Positions 14,197 to 25,497 of a stretch of 64,000 nt of DNA are shown here, piece by piece; the first letter of the stretch is position 1, and each line of letters opens with the position of its first letter. Under the pieces are notes generated by a model. That model saw only the letters and a list, made by a program, of their open reading frames with translations, did no database searches and was not told the origin of the DNA. The translations under genes were made by a program, and so were the position numbers. Source of the stretch: Rhynchonema sp. JSB1_4 (lineage: Eukaryota; Nematoda; Chromadorea; Monhysterida; Xyalidae); assembly GCA_030248065.1 (NCBI GenBank), contig JASAMV010004627.1, forward strand, positions 1-64,000. The letters run 5' to 3'.

Positions 14197-14350
14197 TGTT
14201 CTGCTAGAAACTTTTCAAACGTGTTGCCTGATCCGTAAAGATTAGCCTTAGCGGTCACGTGACTGGCCAAATGCACCGAAACGCAGCTGGGAGCGCGAGC
14301 TGCGTGCTGTTTATGGATCAGCCAATGCGTTCGAAAAGTTTCTGCCGAAC
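14197..14350. mobile_element. MITE, second TTGCCTGATCCGTAAAG copy with 37-bp ends
   Basis: The left end, GTTCTGCTAGAAACTTTTC then AAACGTGTTGCCTGATCC, is nearly mirrored at the right by GGATCAGCCAATGCG then TTCGAAAAGTTTCTGCC. The terminal inverted repeats are longer than those of the 4209 copy. Confidence 0.65.
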
Positions 14351-15045
14351 GTGTGTAAGCAGTGTCAAAGTGTACAATTCCGTTTCAGTTCTGGAAGCCT
14401 CAAGGGGAAAATATGTACATACAAGCCAACGGTTGAGGCACGCGAATTAATTTCTCATTGTTAAGAAGTCCAGGTCAAGAGCACTTTTATGGGATATCAA
14501 ATACTTGTTTCATTTTTTTCAAAAGTTATTTTTACCCCCGCAGTGCACAAACTTTAGGAGCTCTTGGCTTGAACCAAGGACCTACATACATACATGCATC
14601 CCCAACTTTGACCTGCTTGCAGTCTCCTTTTGTTCTGCCCCAGCAACAATCCTGTAGACAGACAGGCACCCAAAAGTATACATTAGGTTGGAGATGACAA
14701 GCCAAGGCAGCTGCGCGCCTCAATTATTTCTGATTTGTTTTCGCTAGTTTTCTTCGTTTTTACGATGCGTATCACACTGTATCGACTTCCTTTTTTGACA
14801 CACCGCAGAAATAAACCCTGACATCGGATGGGTCTGATATCTTAGTATATACTTCAGGCAGAACCTATAGGTTTGTTACCGTTTCGCCCACTAAATTTTT
14901 CTTTTTAATATTCTGTATTCAATTTCAAAAGCGCGTGCAAATTTGCAGCTCTGCGTGTGTAGTGAACCGTGTACTTGACAGAACCCGGAGCCCTGACTCT
15001 GACAGGAACCTTATTGCTGTGCACGCACAGACAGCATACTATTTG

Positions 15046-15333
15046 TATTGGTCGCACAATGACCATATGAGAATCCATCCAAAACCACCTTGATCTTCAG
15101 GATTCCAAATATAAGCCAAGCTTAACCACTGCGCTATTTGTATTTCTTACAAAACATTTTCATTTGAAAATAAACCAGCCAGTCAACCACGTTTTTAATC
15201 CCTGAAACATTTCGCTTACTGCATAGTTTATGTGGGATTACGCATTGGCGCGCAATGTTAATTTGAATTTTCTGGCTTGTCAATTCAGGAAAAATTTTGG
15301 ATGGATTCTCATATAGTCATTGTGCGACCAATA
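15046..15333. mobile_element. ~288-bp MITE, TTGGTCGCACAATGACC family, copy 1
   Basis: The left end TATTGGTCGCACAATGACC continues to CATATGAGAATCCATCC. The right end is its inverse and closes with GTGCGACCAATA. A second copy at 36343-36620 shares the ends and interior blocks such as ACAAAACATTTTCA and ATCCCTGAAACATT-like sequence. The TA at both edges fits a Tc1/mariner-type target. Confidence 0.8.
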
Positions 15334-15936
15334 CCTAAGGCAAGGCAAGGACTACACCATTATCAACTTGTATACCCGTGTTGATTGAAGTGGACCTCAT
15401 GGCATTTTGGTCTTTTTTGGTCGCTGATTAATGAAAAAGGATATTGTAAGCAGAGTAACCTGGATATTACGACCAGCTAGACAGCGTGACCCAACAAAAC
15501 GAATCCGTATGACACTTGATGAGAAACTCGATCTACTGTATATCTATATTTTTGTACTGGAGCATACTGCACGTCTCGCGCCACGCGATGTTCAAAAATG
15601 ATTTTGTTGTACTTGCACTTTTGCGTTGCATCGGAGCTAGCATGGTAATGCTATATAATGCTAAGCGACATATGGTTGATTCCTTATATTGCGTGAGTTG
15701 AAAAATTTAAACTCACGCCATTTTCACAAGACTTCTTAGAGCCCAACTTCACACAACTTTCGCGTGGACTTCTAGGTCCACGCAAAATTTCATTCCGCTG
15801 CGTGCCCACTCGCGCGATCGCGGGCAAGATACAGTTGAAATTTTTGTAAAAACGTTCTTTCCCTTTTTTTTTCCACAAAAAACTAGTCAGGGCCCAGACG
15901 TTACTGAACACCAGAAATGTTAATATCGCATATAGG

Positions 15937-16220
15937 GTTTTCGCACACGAGAAACACGATGGTGCTATCGCTGACTTCCTCCACGCTAGACCGGTTCCAG
16001 ACCATGACCACGACTTTTTGCATGTAAAGTGTGCTTCCCGAAGTAAAATTTCGCCGAAAAGTTGGGTTACCAGAACTATTAAAGTTGTTTATGTGGTTTT
16101 CGCACTCGAGAACACGGTGGTGCTATCGCCGAGTTCGTAACTTTTAGTATGAACGGTTCCAGACCATGACTTTTTGTACAGAAAGTATGGTTCTAAAGCC
16201 AAAATCAGCGGTTATATGTG
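15937..16220. repeat. Two diverged direct repeats, ~157-bp spacing
   Basis: GGTTTTCGCACACGAGAAACACG at 15937 and GGTTTTCGCACTCGAGAACACG at 16095 each lead into GGTGCTATCGC and later GGTTCCAGACCATGAC. This is a diverged tandem duplication. Confidence 0.6.
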
Positions 16221-16359
16221 TTTTTAATCGTTGTTACGTCAAACATATATTAATTCCAATTGGTTAAATGTTTTTCAGCTCAAAAAGAGCCATAATGGAC
16301 GCTCAGACACACACAACAATGCATTAGTGCACGCTACGCAGTTGCCTGATTGATAAAGC

Positions 16360-16460
16360 GCACAATGTATTACCCACAACACACAGCCAGCCAGCCAGCA
16401 CACACACACAGGCAGGCAGCCAGCACACACACACACACAGGCAGCCAGCACAACAGGCAA
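16360..16460. repeat. ACAC / CAGC / GGCAGC microsatellite
   Basis: Compound simple repeat of CAGCCAGCCAGC, ACACACACAC and GGCAGGCAGC units. Confidence 0.85.
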
Positions 16461-16507
16461 TGCAGCAATGCACGCGTAGTTACATATGTAGTAAAGCTTG
16501 TGAAGGA

Positions 16508-16590
16508 GATTGGCGAAGCGATGTCCGAGCGGTATAACGCGCAGCACTGAAGATGAAAGGCCGCGGGTTCAAACATTCACGCGCGCAGCT
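16508..16590 (+). ncRNA. tRNA-like sequence (SINE head or tRNA pseudogene)
   Basis: The sequence has GATGTCCGAGCGGTATAACG, matching the A-box and D-arm of class II (Leu/Ser) tRNAs. About 45 bp later GCGGGTTCAAAC matches the B-box. The acceptor and anticodon stems do not pair well, so it is not a functional tRNA. A tRNA-derived SINE head is likely. Confidence 0.45.
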
Positions 16591-17070
16591 AACTTTGTTT
16601 TATCTTACTAACTTTTAATGAATTCTGGGTAACATTTTTCAGTTTTTTTCGTGTTTTTATTTGAGATTAATTATTAAGCACAGGTGCGGTTCGCAGTTTA
16701 TGCGCTGTGATGTCATTCATGATAAAATACCCACAAGATATCAACTTGTTAATTAAAATTGCTGTTGCTCTCTAACATTCGAAGCTTTTTCCGCATGTAT
16801 AATTTGACTTTCGTGGGAAAGTTAAATAGTAGTTTTTACGTAACATTGAATCCAAGATCAGATGCAGCGGCCAACACCAAAGCAATCTGGAGACTGATGT
16901 TTGACACTTATTTCGTTGCTGAAGCTGAAGGGACAGGTTGCATGGAAGTTCATTGCACAGCTTTGCTTGGTACTAAACCTGGTACTAAACTAAAACTAAA
17001 CTGAAAACTTTCTGTGGCTGATTTATCACGGGTTCTCTGTTTGGCGCTTGCGCGATATAAAAGAACGACA

Positions 17071-17634
17071 CAAGAAAGAAAAATGCCCCAAGGGGCATAA
17101 AAGAAATATGGTTCCCTGGCTGACTGGCATAAAAGAACGATACTAGCTTGCACCACTTTGCTGATGTTTCATTAGGCACTGGAATAAACGTAAGTGTGTT
17201 CTGAGCTGTTTGATACCGAAACAGTAGACATTGAACCATATTCCCGGCGCGAACTCTTTTGAACCAACACCCAGCCGATATCGAAACTTTCGTGCAAACC
17301 CACATATTTAGGCAACTGTTTCTTCTTTTCAACCTCACGACGGTAACTGTGCAGTCTTCGGCTGCGCACGATGGTTCAACAAGGAGAGAAATAAAGAGAA
17401 TATTGCAATCTTTCAATATCTCCGTGCCCTGTGTCTCTGGTGGCAAGACAGCACGCGCCGGGAATATGGTTCAATGTCTACTGTTTCGGTATCAAACAGC
17501 TCAGAACACACTTACGTTTATTCCAGTGCCTAATGAAACATCAGCAAAGTGGTGCAAGCTAGTATCGTTCTTTTATGCCAGTCAGCCAGGGAACCATATT
17601 TCTTTTATGCCCCTTGGGGCATTTTTCTTTCTTG
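17071..17634. mobile_element. Fold-back element with identical 181-bp inverted arms
   Basis: The left arm (17071-17251) and right arm (17454-17634) appear identical in reverse complement along their full 181 bp, as read by eye. They start CAAGAAAGAAAAATGCCCC and end GGCGCG. The loop is 202 bp. Each arm contains TGAAACATCAGC. Complete arm identity suggests a recent insertion or arm conversion. Confidence 0.85.
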
Positions 17635-18182
17635 TTAATATATACATACATACGCAATAGCTGTGTCCTGTTATGAATATGAATATGAACCTCGTAATAG
17701 CGGTATTCAGTTATGGAGTCTTTCCACAAACTGTACGTTACAATACGGCAACCTCCTTTGTTGCCTCTGGTTCATTTACACTGACGACGACGTGGTGCAC
17801 CGCCTGTTTGCGACCGCAAAGCGAAAAGGGCACCCGAAAGGCACTTTGGCGTACCGTATTCGCATTGCATCTGTCTTTGCTGTTCACCCACCTTTGTCAA
17901 TTGAGTTCTGAATTCAGTGTTTTCTGTAATAAGCAAAACGATTTGCATGCATTGTACATACTGTACCTCCACTAATATCGGAGCAATGTGGTTACGACAA
18001 TAGGAAAAGGTGACACTCCATTTTGTCCTGGTGCGGTCCAACATTAGTCATCCCTCTCGTCGGCTTGTCATGAAGCCGGACGTGAAACATCAGATGATCT
18101 CCATCATTATTGATCCAAACCAGCTTCAAAAAATTCTCGCTTTTTTTCAAGTTTCAGATACCCGCAACCATTCCACAATAAT

Positions 18183-18406
18183 ACAGTTCCGGGTGCAATT
18201 CTAGGCTGAAAGTTGAAGTCGCGTGCACGCGCGTGCACGCGACTTCCTAGTGCTAAAACATTGGGAGCGCACGCCAGCGCACGCGCAAAACCGCGGCACG
18301 CGCGGCACGCAAGTACCCTTCCTATACTTTGCACTGTTTCGCACGCGCGTGCACGCGCGTGCACGCGACTTCAACTTTCAGCCTAGAATTGCACCCGGTA
18401 CTGTAC
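18183..18406. mobile_element. Fold-back MITE just upstream of the GPCR start
   Basis: The left CCGGGTGCAATTCTAGGCTG and right CAGCCTAGAATTGCACCCGG are reverse complements, extended by AAAGTTGAAGTCGCGTGCACGC on both sides. Its ends resemble those of the element at 43177-43797 (GCAATTCTAGGC). It ends 37 bp before the GPCR ATG. Confidence 0.75.
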
Positions 18407-18443
18407 TTAGTCAACAACAATCGAATATCAGAGCGCAATCACG

Positions 18444-21400
18444 ATGAACGAAACATCAGCAAATACAGCCCTCTGCTCGCCAATTTTGCCCACGGATTGC
18501 ATTCTAAGCAACAACACCAACAGTTCGTATTTGGAAACGAATCGTTTCAATCCGAGTGTGACGCAGTTTTTCATAATGTTGGGTCTGATCGTAATGTGCA
18601 TTGCAATTGTGGTCGGCAATTGTCTCGTTGTATTGAGTGTGGCGTTGTACAAGAGAATGCAGACTTTCACCAATGTACTGCTTTTGTCGCTGGTAAGCGG
18701 AGGATATAGTGTCGGGCGGTTTGGTTTTGGGACATCTCAGTCCATCCATGGGTGTCAAAAACTGCTGCAGAATATCCATTCAAAGGCGCAGTCGTACTGT
18801 GTCAGCAGAAAATCTTGCCACAAACAACCCCACAGTGAAACATCAGCCAGCTGGCCACATGCGCAAAATTTTAGACAGCACAATCATGTGGTATATTTTC
18901 GAAAGATTGAAAGATGTTGCAATGACAGACATGAGATTTCCGACCAATCACCTTCTGGTTGGTCGCCGTTCTCCTAAGGATCAGCTGCATCCACCGGCAT
19001 GATAGCAACGTGCGAAAGGTCAGCACCTGTTCGACAATTCCAGAAATTTCAAACAACTGTTTTCGACAAAAAGTCGTACAATGCCCCCAGATCAATCTCA
19101 CCCAGCTCTTAAAATGTTTCACATCGTCTTTCCGCCTGTCGAATTAGCCCACCTTTCAACTTCAGGCCACCGCCGATCTGCTAGTCGGCATATTGGTGAC
19201 GCCGTTGAGCGCCATCGACCTCCTGCTTGGCCACAGATGGCCATTTGGTCTAGCCATATGCGGCCTGTGGGCCAGCAGTGACGTGCTTCTATGCACGGCA
19301 TCAATATTAAGCCTGTGCGTGATCTCCATAGATCGCTATTTCGCCATCACATCGCCGCTGACCTACACACGAAAACGGACATCGAGCTTGGCGGCCACGC
19401 TGCTGGCAAGTGTTTGGGTGCTGTCATTTGTGATCTGTCTGCCGCCGTGGCTGATCCCGTCCTGGCATTTGTTCACTGGATACAATCGACTATTGGCATT
19501 GGCCGACAATGATCCGAAACGGGTGGTCTTCATGTGCGGGTGAGCGGATAAGCAGGGACTAGGGTGACTTTTGGGAATAACGATTTTTGGACGTTCAAGC
19601 TACTTCGCATTCGCACCAGGGTTGGATTAAAATTTTTTTTTATTATCGAACTTTTAAAAAAAAGTTTTTTTTTAAAATCACTTTTTTTAGTCCGGACCCC
19701 CAAAAAATTGGTTTCTAGAAAAATGAAATTTCTGAAATCATGTTACTGAGGTATATCTTGAGGGACACTAAAGAGAACTTCTCCACTGACTTGCATGTTT
19801 ATGTCGATCACCTGCGATTTAGCCCATTTGGTCATAACTTTGAGAACCTCGAAGGTAACTAACTCTGTGGGCATATACATATGACAAAGGGAAGACCAAC
19901 CTTCTGTTTGTGAATTTGGGGATAAATTTGAAGAGAGATAAAGGCTTACACCACACTCATGTTGTGTGACAAAAGCAACAAATGACAAATCCACACAACT
20001 GCAAATAGGCGAGCCACGTGGAGTCTGTCGATAGCTTACGTCGATAGCTCAATAACTGTACAGTATACGGTACGGGGTGTCCTATATTATACATGCTGCG
20101 ATTGTTGGGATGTCTGGGAACTGCATGAGTCCATTACAACGCCTTTTTAAACTGAAATATAAGCGTCGCAGGCAATTTTTTGAGGATGATGAGCAACAAA
20201 ACTCATGAAAACATACCTTTTTACCTTAAAAAAGTGAGAAAATAACGAAAAAAGGGGAAAAAAAATAAAAAAGTGGACTTACTTTTTAAAATTTTAAAAT
20301 AAAAAGTGGCCAACATTTTAAAAAAAAAATTTTTTTTACAAAAATTTTTTACTTTTTTTTAATCCAACCCTGATTCGCACTGATGATGGTGTGGTGCACC
20401 ATCATCCTCAATGTGCCGAATGAAACCGTCAGAAACGCATTGATGGATTGGAGTGTTGTGCCGCTCGTTTTATTTCTGGTTTCGACCTGTTTTCGCTGAC
20501 GGATGGTACACCAGGTCATCGTCAGTGCCAATGCACCACAGATGGATGCCTTATAGTGGCGTCAAGGACCAGCGCCTGCTGATTTGAGCAAACCACCTTG
20601 ACATCATACAAACGAGAGTAAAACAAGAACAGCTCGCCAACGAATTAAACAAAAAATATATTCGGGTGAATTCGGGCCAAGAGATCAATATGCTCGAACT
20701 CGCATTCGCTTTCATTGCAGGTATTCACGTTCACTCTTCTATCGAATCTACTCAGCCGCCGGTTCATTCTACATTCCATTATTCGTTATGTTGTTCGTTT
20801 ATTGGCACATTTTTGCGGTCGCCAATGCACGAGAGAAAAGCATGGCGTTCGCCAGAGGAAATATACGATTCAGGTGCATCAATTGGTGATTTCGAAATAA
20901 TTTTTCTGTTTTTTTTCATGTGTAGGACTATTCAGGCTTTAGCATAGCCCCACTGCCGCGCGAGAAATGTAAATACATTAGCTGTAGGGCTGAGTTGACG
21001 ACGAGAATGGACGACGCGCGTTGACGACATAAATATAAGCCTAAAATCTGGATCACAGCATGTATTGCATTGGGTAAATAAATAAAGCCCAAACCCACTG
21101 TGCACAGCATGTATCTAGTTGTCTGCAATTATCCATAATTGTTCCAGTATGCGAAGTAAACGTCATCACGTCAAGAACCAGGCAGTTGCTACGGAGACGC
21201 GTGAAGGTCGAAGTCGATCAACGGGTGCAGGCAGTGATGCAAACTGCAGCAGGACACAGACATCACAGAACGGTATGTGCTTGTATGACGACACCGAAGT
21301 TTCCTGAAATAGGCCCCTCTCCGAATGATTGCATGAATAGCACACAATGGGCATGTTCCAGGGAATCAAAATCATCTGCAAGCGCCGATTTCTCAGATGA

Positions 21401-23562
21401 GCTTCCATGAAACTTTTTAGAAACCTTTGCGTTGCCTGCGCAGAGCTTGGCGTGGTGTGTTGCACGCACAAAACCAAATCGTAAGCTCGTTTCCAAACCT
21501 GACTAGCAGAAGTTTCACACATTCACAGGTCATGTCCGACTTCCACCGCGAATCAGCTCCGATAAACAGCTGGAACGTTTGGCTGTGAATCGTCGACCCT
21601 CAGACAATCCATGTGTGGAACTGCTGAAACCGGCCATCGCCGAGCCAGTGGAAACGTCGGTCGTTGAGGTAAACTGGCATTTCGATTGATCACTTGGTAC
21701 TTCGATGATCATGGGAAACATTGAGTAGCGGGGGCATGATACTGATCAGCCATATGGGGCCTATCGTGTAATATGCGGGTCGAAGTTTTGAAGTAAGACT
21801 CTATATCGTAAGGCACGAATGACCAAAACCAGGATGGCCTTTGTGTCGCGCGGCATAGTCCAACTGAATCGGATGCCTTTTCCATGAAAGTTGATAGTCT
21901 ACGATCTTCTGCGAAATTGACCCTGGGCGCCAGTGATCAATATTTGGTCTCTGATTTGCCTGTAATTATGAATTGTGTAGGCAAGTATACTCCATGACGG
22001 AGAAAACTGGCCGTTGTGACCAACTAAAATGCCCTGGTCCCGATTCTGCCACTATAATGCAGGGCTTATATCCGTGTCGTCAACGGACGTCGTCGACTCT
22101 CGTCGTCAACCTAGCCCTAATGCCATGTACGTACATAACATTTCCCTCGCTCAGTCAGGGCTGCGTCAGTTGTCGACCAGAGTTGGCGATTTGCTTTGAC
22201 GGACGACCTGACAATTGGTCATAGTAGATTGTGCAAGTGTAGTTGTCCCATTCCAATTTAGAACAACCATCCAACCATGGGTTCCTCAGTTGATGACCAA
22301 CCTCAGGTGGCGGTGTCCAACCCCGATTCTCGACCTCGAAGTCCGCTATTCAACGCAAAACTCATGATTCCGTTCCGACCAAAATTCCGCAGTTTCCGCC
22401 AAACGCCCGACTCTCTCGAAACGACGGTCGGTTTCTGGGTTACCACAACTTTACGCTGGTCACACAAACAGGGCAATACAGTCTGCCCTGTTCCAGTACA
22501 TGAACGGAGTTATTTTCTGTCACAAGATTATCAACCATAGAGTTGTATCACCACGACGAGGTTAACAACAGAACAGATCGGGGACCAAAATAGCGCTGAA
22601 AGATATCCACTACATTCGAGTGTCACTACAAAGAGGGTATAGTTGTGATCAACATTTAGCAATCGCAAGCACCATCTGTAATTATGACCAGCGTGTAAAT
22701 TGTTCATGAGGGATCAACTTTTACGCTGGTCAAATAAGTATGTACGACATACATACCTGTCCAAACATTCCATGGTCCCGCTCACCAGATCAAGGTATTA
22801 GAAAAACAGACTGTTGTAGATTTAGAGGCTTTGCAGCATTTCAGGTGCCAGTGCAACCAGAGGCTACTTCAGTCAGTACAGCCTTGTGTGAGCACACGCT
22901 CAATACAACCATTAATGAAACATCAGTTAGCACAACGCACACAACAACGTCCAGGCAGAAACGCATGGATGCGAAGAGGGAACGAAAGGCGCTCAAAACG
23001 ATCGGTTAGGGTCGCGCCTACATTTGAGTGTCGCTAAACTTTAACCCAAGACTATCATAATTTCTATGCTTATATAGTACATCACTGTGCCTGTGCCCAA
23101 CACCTATACATAGGATAGGAGTATGTTTAGCGGTGAAGCGCTGAGACCAGACCAGCCTAAATCCAAGCCTGTGCCGCAGGCTGAGACTAGTCATTGACAT
23201 GCTCGAGCCTCACCACCAACATATCAATTTCAGGCATAATCGTGTTCGGATTTATCATCTGTTGGCTGCCCTTCTTCGTGCTGTACTTGATCGACGTCAT
23301 CTACCCGCTGCCCGACACCTGGGGTGCACTCATTTTTGATATATTCCTGTGGTTGGGCTATTCGAACTCTGCGCTAAATCCGATCATTTACACGTTCTGC
23401 AATGAGGACTTCAGGCGGTTGGTTAATGGTTTTGGTTATTTTTGTTGTGACCTGCTTCATTTTTTACCCATGTACGGAAGTTTTCCACTTAAAGCCCCGG
23501 GGGCTCTATGCGGAAATTGGTGGAAAATGGACCCTCCGACCAGAAAGAAAAAATCCAATTAG
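18444..23562 (+). CDS. Biogenic-amine G-protein-coupled receptor, 8 exons, 523 aa
   Basis: Class A GPCR for an amine, probably octopamine, tyramine or dopamine, at the plasma membrane. Exons: 18444-18692, 19166-19539, 20721-20873, 21148-21272, 21529-21668, 22307-22430, 22927-23004, 23234-23562. All phases agree, though exons 6-7 (intracellular loop 3) are less certain. The start is an ATG with N-glycosylation sites NET, NNT and NSS. TM1 has GN (N59), TM2 D87, and TM3 C115 and the amine-binding D122, 18 residues before R140 of DRY. C207 lies in loop 2. TM5 has S219, S223 and P227, TM6 CWLPFF (W425), and TM7 W454, Y457 and NPIIY (463-467). S5.42 and S5.46 favour a phenol- or catechol-amine ligand (family knowledge). 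The C-terminus after about residue 490 is read from a MITE (23472-23945), so the tail is odd. Confidence 0.88.
19617..20372. mobile_element. hAT-type non-autonomous element, 756 bp, 8-bp TSD
   Basis: The terminal inverted repeat is CAGGGTTGGATTAAAA on the left and TTTAATCCAACCCTG on the right. ATTCGCAC flanks both sides (19609-19616 and 20373-20380), a perfect 8-bp target duplication. CAGGG ends and an 8-bp duplication are diagnostic of hAT elements. The interior is A/T-rich and non-coding. It lies in intron 2 of the GPCR. Confidence 0.9.
20948..21036. repeat. GTTGACGACG MITE copy
   Basis: AGGGCTGAGTTGACGACGAG then GCGCGTTGACGACATAAATA. This is a family member in GPCR intron 3. Confidence 0.6.
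22062..22222. repeat. GTCAAC MITE copy
   Basis: Begins GGGCTTATATCCGTGTCGTC, continues with ACGTCGTCGACTCTCGTCGTC and ends with TGACGGACGACC. This is the most complete copy of the family, in GPCR intron 5. Confidence 0.6.
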
Positions 23563-23945
23563 AGCCTCCGGGGGCTTTAAGTGGAAACGTTTCCACTTAC
23601 AGCCCTCGCGGGCTTTAAGCGGAAAACTGGGTGTTTTCATCGTTGTCAGTAGGGACACTTTAGGCCAGCATTTTGACATTCTGATACCATATTTCAACCT
23701 GATTGTGAGGATCTTCATCTAAACGTGGCAAAACGTTGGTAGAACAACAGAAAAGTGCGGTATTTTGGTCATTCTTACACTAGTTTGAACTATTTTGGCA
23801 AGTTTACTGTTCGATGTAAAATCAATGGTCCGTAAAAAAAATAAATCCAATTAGGGCCCCCGGGGGTTTTAAGTGGAAAATTTTCCACTTAGAGCTCCCG
23901 AGGGCTCTATTCGGGGGGGGGCTTTAAGTGGAAAACTCCGGTATG
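23472..23945. mobile_element. MITE, GCCCCCGGGGGC/TTCCACTTAAAGCC family, copy A
   Basis: The ends are CGGAAGTTTTCCACTTAAAG and its inverse CTTTAAGTGGAAAACTCCGG. The interior has AAATCCAATTAG and repeated CCCCCGGGGG fold-backs. The copy at 52846-53278 is the same element in the opposite orientation, with near-identical interior (GTGTTTTCATCGTTGTCAGT). The last GPCR exon reads into it. Confidence 0.85.
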
Positions 23946-25490
23946 TAGGTACTATAGCGCGCGACAACTGTGCTGACAATAGGGATCGTGCTGCGTTTGC
24001 ACGAAACACAGGCAGTTGCATTGACAACATTAGCATAACACCAAAATTTTGGTCCAATGACGGACTTGTGCCACAACGTACAAGCTGTTCCATCATTCGA
24101 AAATATTCCCCACACAACGGGTCCCTGAATAAAGATGGCCAACTGTACAACTGCATGAAACACCTTAATCTCTCTTTAGCTGTTTCCGGGAACTGCTCCA
24201 GCTGGTCTGGTGCCGGCAACGACTGGGTCTCTACCCCAGCACTGCGTGCCCCAATAACACCACCATCAATAATATGCGATATCCACATCCGTGCGCAAGT
24301 CGGGTACCGCCCAGCAGGACTCCGCCGACCCGCCAACAACCCGCCGGCGTCGGGCACTATCGCGCCGCGAAGGCGACCGCCAGAAAACACAGCACACCAG
24401 TGAAACGGACGTTACCATCGACGCTGATGCTGGCCACGTATGACGTGTGAAACATTAGATTATAAGTACATATAATTGGGTTAGTACCCCAGTGCGAATC
24501 AACATACCGCCTACTGACAATTGGGCGGTTTAACGGCAGCAGATTGGGGACCGAACTATCGTTCACTGTGGACACAGAATAGCGGGCTACGCTACAGTCT
24601 ATGCTCTTCGTAGTTACCCTACATACCATGTATTAATTGGTCCCCAATCTGTCGCGCAGGTGTGTAATATGGATATTCTCAGTGATCGAAAATGTCGAGT
24701 CCCGACTCCGGATCATTTCACCATAAGAAAATGGGGAACTTATTTGTGACCTGAATTTTCAAAAGTTTTCGCTGAGCCACCTGATATTTGTGTGCAAGAT
24801 ACACATGTGCCATAATCATTTGATACAAACCATGTTGTGTTACATTACTGGTTTGAACGGGTTGTAAAAAAACGAAGTCATAAAATTCATAACTATGTAT
24901 AAACCGAAAATCGTTCTTTTATTTTATTTATTCATATATATTTTCACCTTATACATAGTTTATGACTAGAAAATACACACACATTTGCCATCTGCATAGA
25001 ATTCTGCAACATAAAAAGCAATAAAAATTGGTTTTGAAAAGAATGGCACCAATTCGATATGGTTTCTGAAAACAATTGACAACGATTGCGTTACAGAAAA
25101 ATTTAGGACAGGTTTCGGCTTATATACATATGTAGTAGTATCGTCAACTCAGCCCGTCAACTGCTGTCTTCAACCCCCACATGCGTGCGGGCTGCTTGAG
25201 TTGACGACGAGAGTTGATCACTTGACTTGACTACTGTACCATTAGCCCATTTCGCCAAACAATTACAACAGCTCATACGTACATACACCTAGCTTTTGCA
25301 AGACACGAAAAAACTGGAACTTATCGATTCTTGTTTCAAAATGATGACCCTTACCCGTTTTCAATCTGATGCCCCACTCACAGAGAAAAAAGATGCAGAT
25401 TCACTTCAGAGCGCCCTTGATTCGGCAGGAAATCTCCTCATGGAGGATTTGCGTGCTTTACGTGAAACATCAAAGAATTTAAAATCTATC
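23946..25490. other. Intergenic, no gene seen
   Basis: Contains an inverted repeat around 24541/24638 (AGATTGGGGACC and GGTCCCCAATCT), a hairpin at 24880-24965 (AACTATGTATAA and its inverse) and a GTCAAC MITE copy at 25118-25250. Large open frames on both strands at 23870-24400 are mirror images of each other and not convincing. Confidence 0.45.
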
Positions 25491-25497
25491 TCACTAG

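Noticed and set aside
17259..17660. 133-codon frame across the fold-back element
   Set aside because: The sequence is an inverted repeat and gives the same peptide from both strands, so it is not a gene.
23869..24403. Two overlapping ~175-codon frames on opposite strands
   Set aside because: They overlap the MITE and GC-rich inverted-repeat sequence, and mirror each other as palindromic DNA does.
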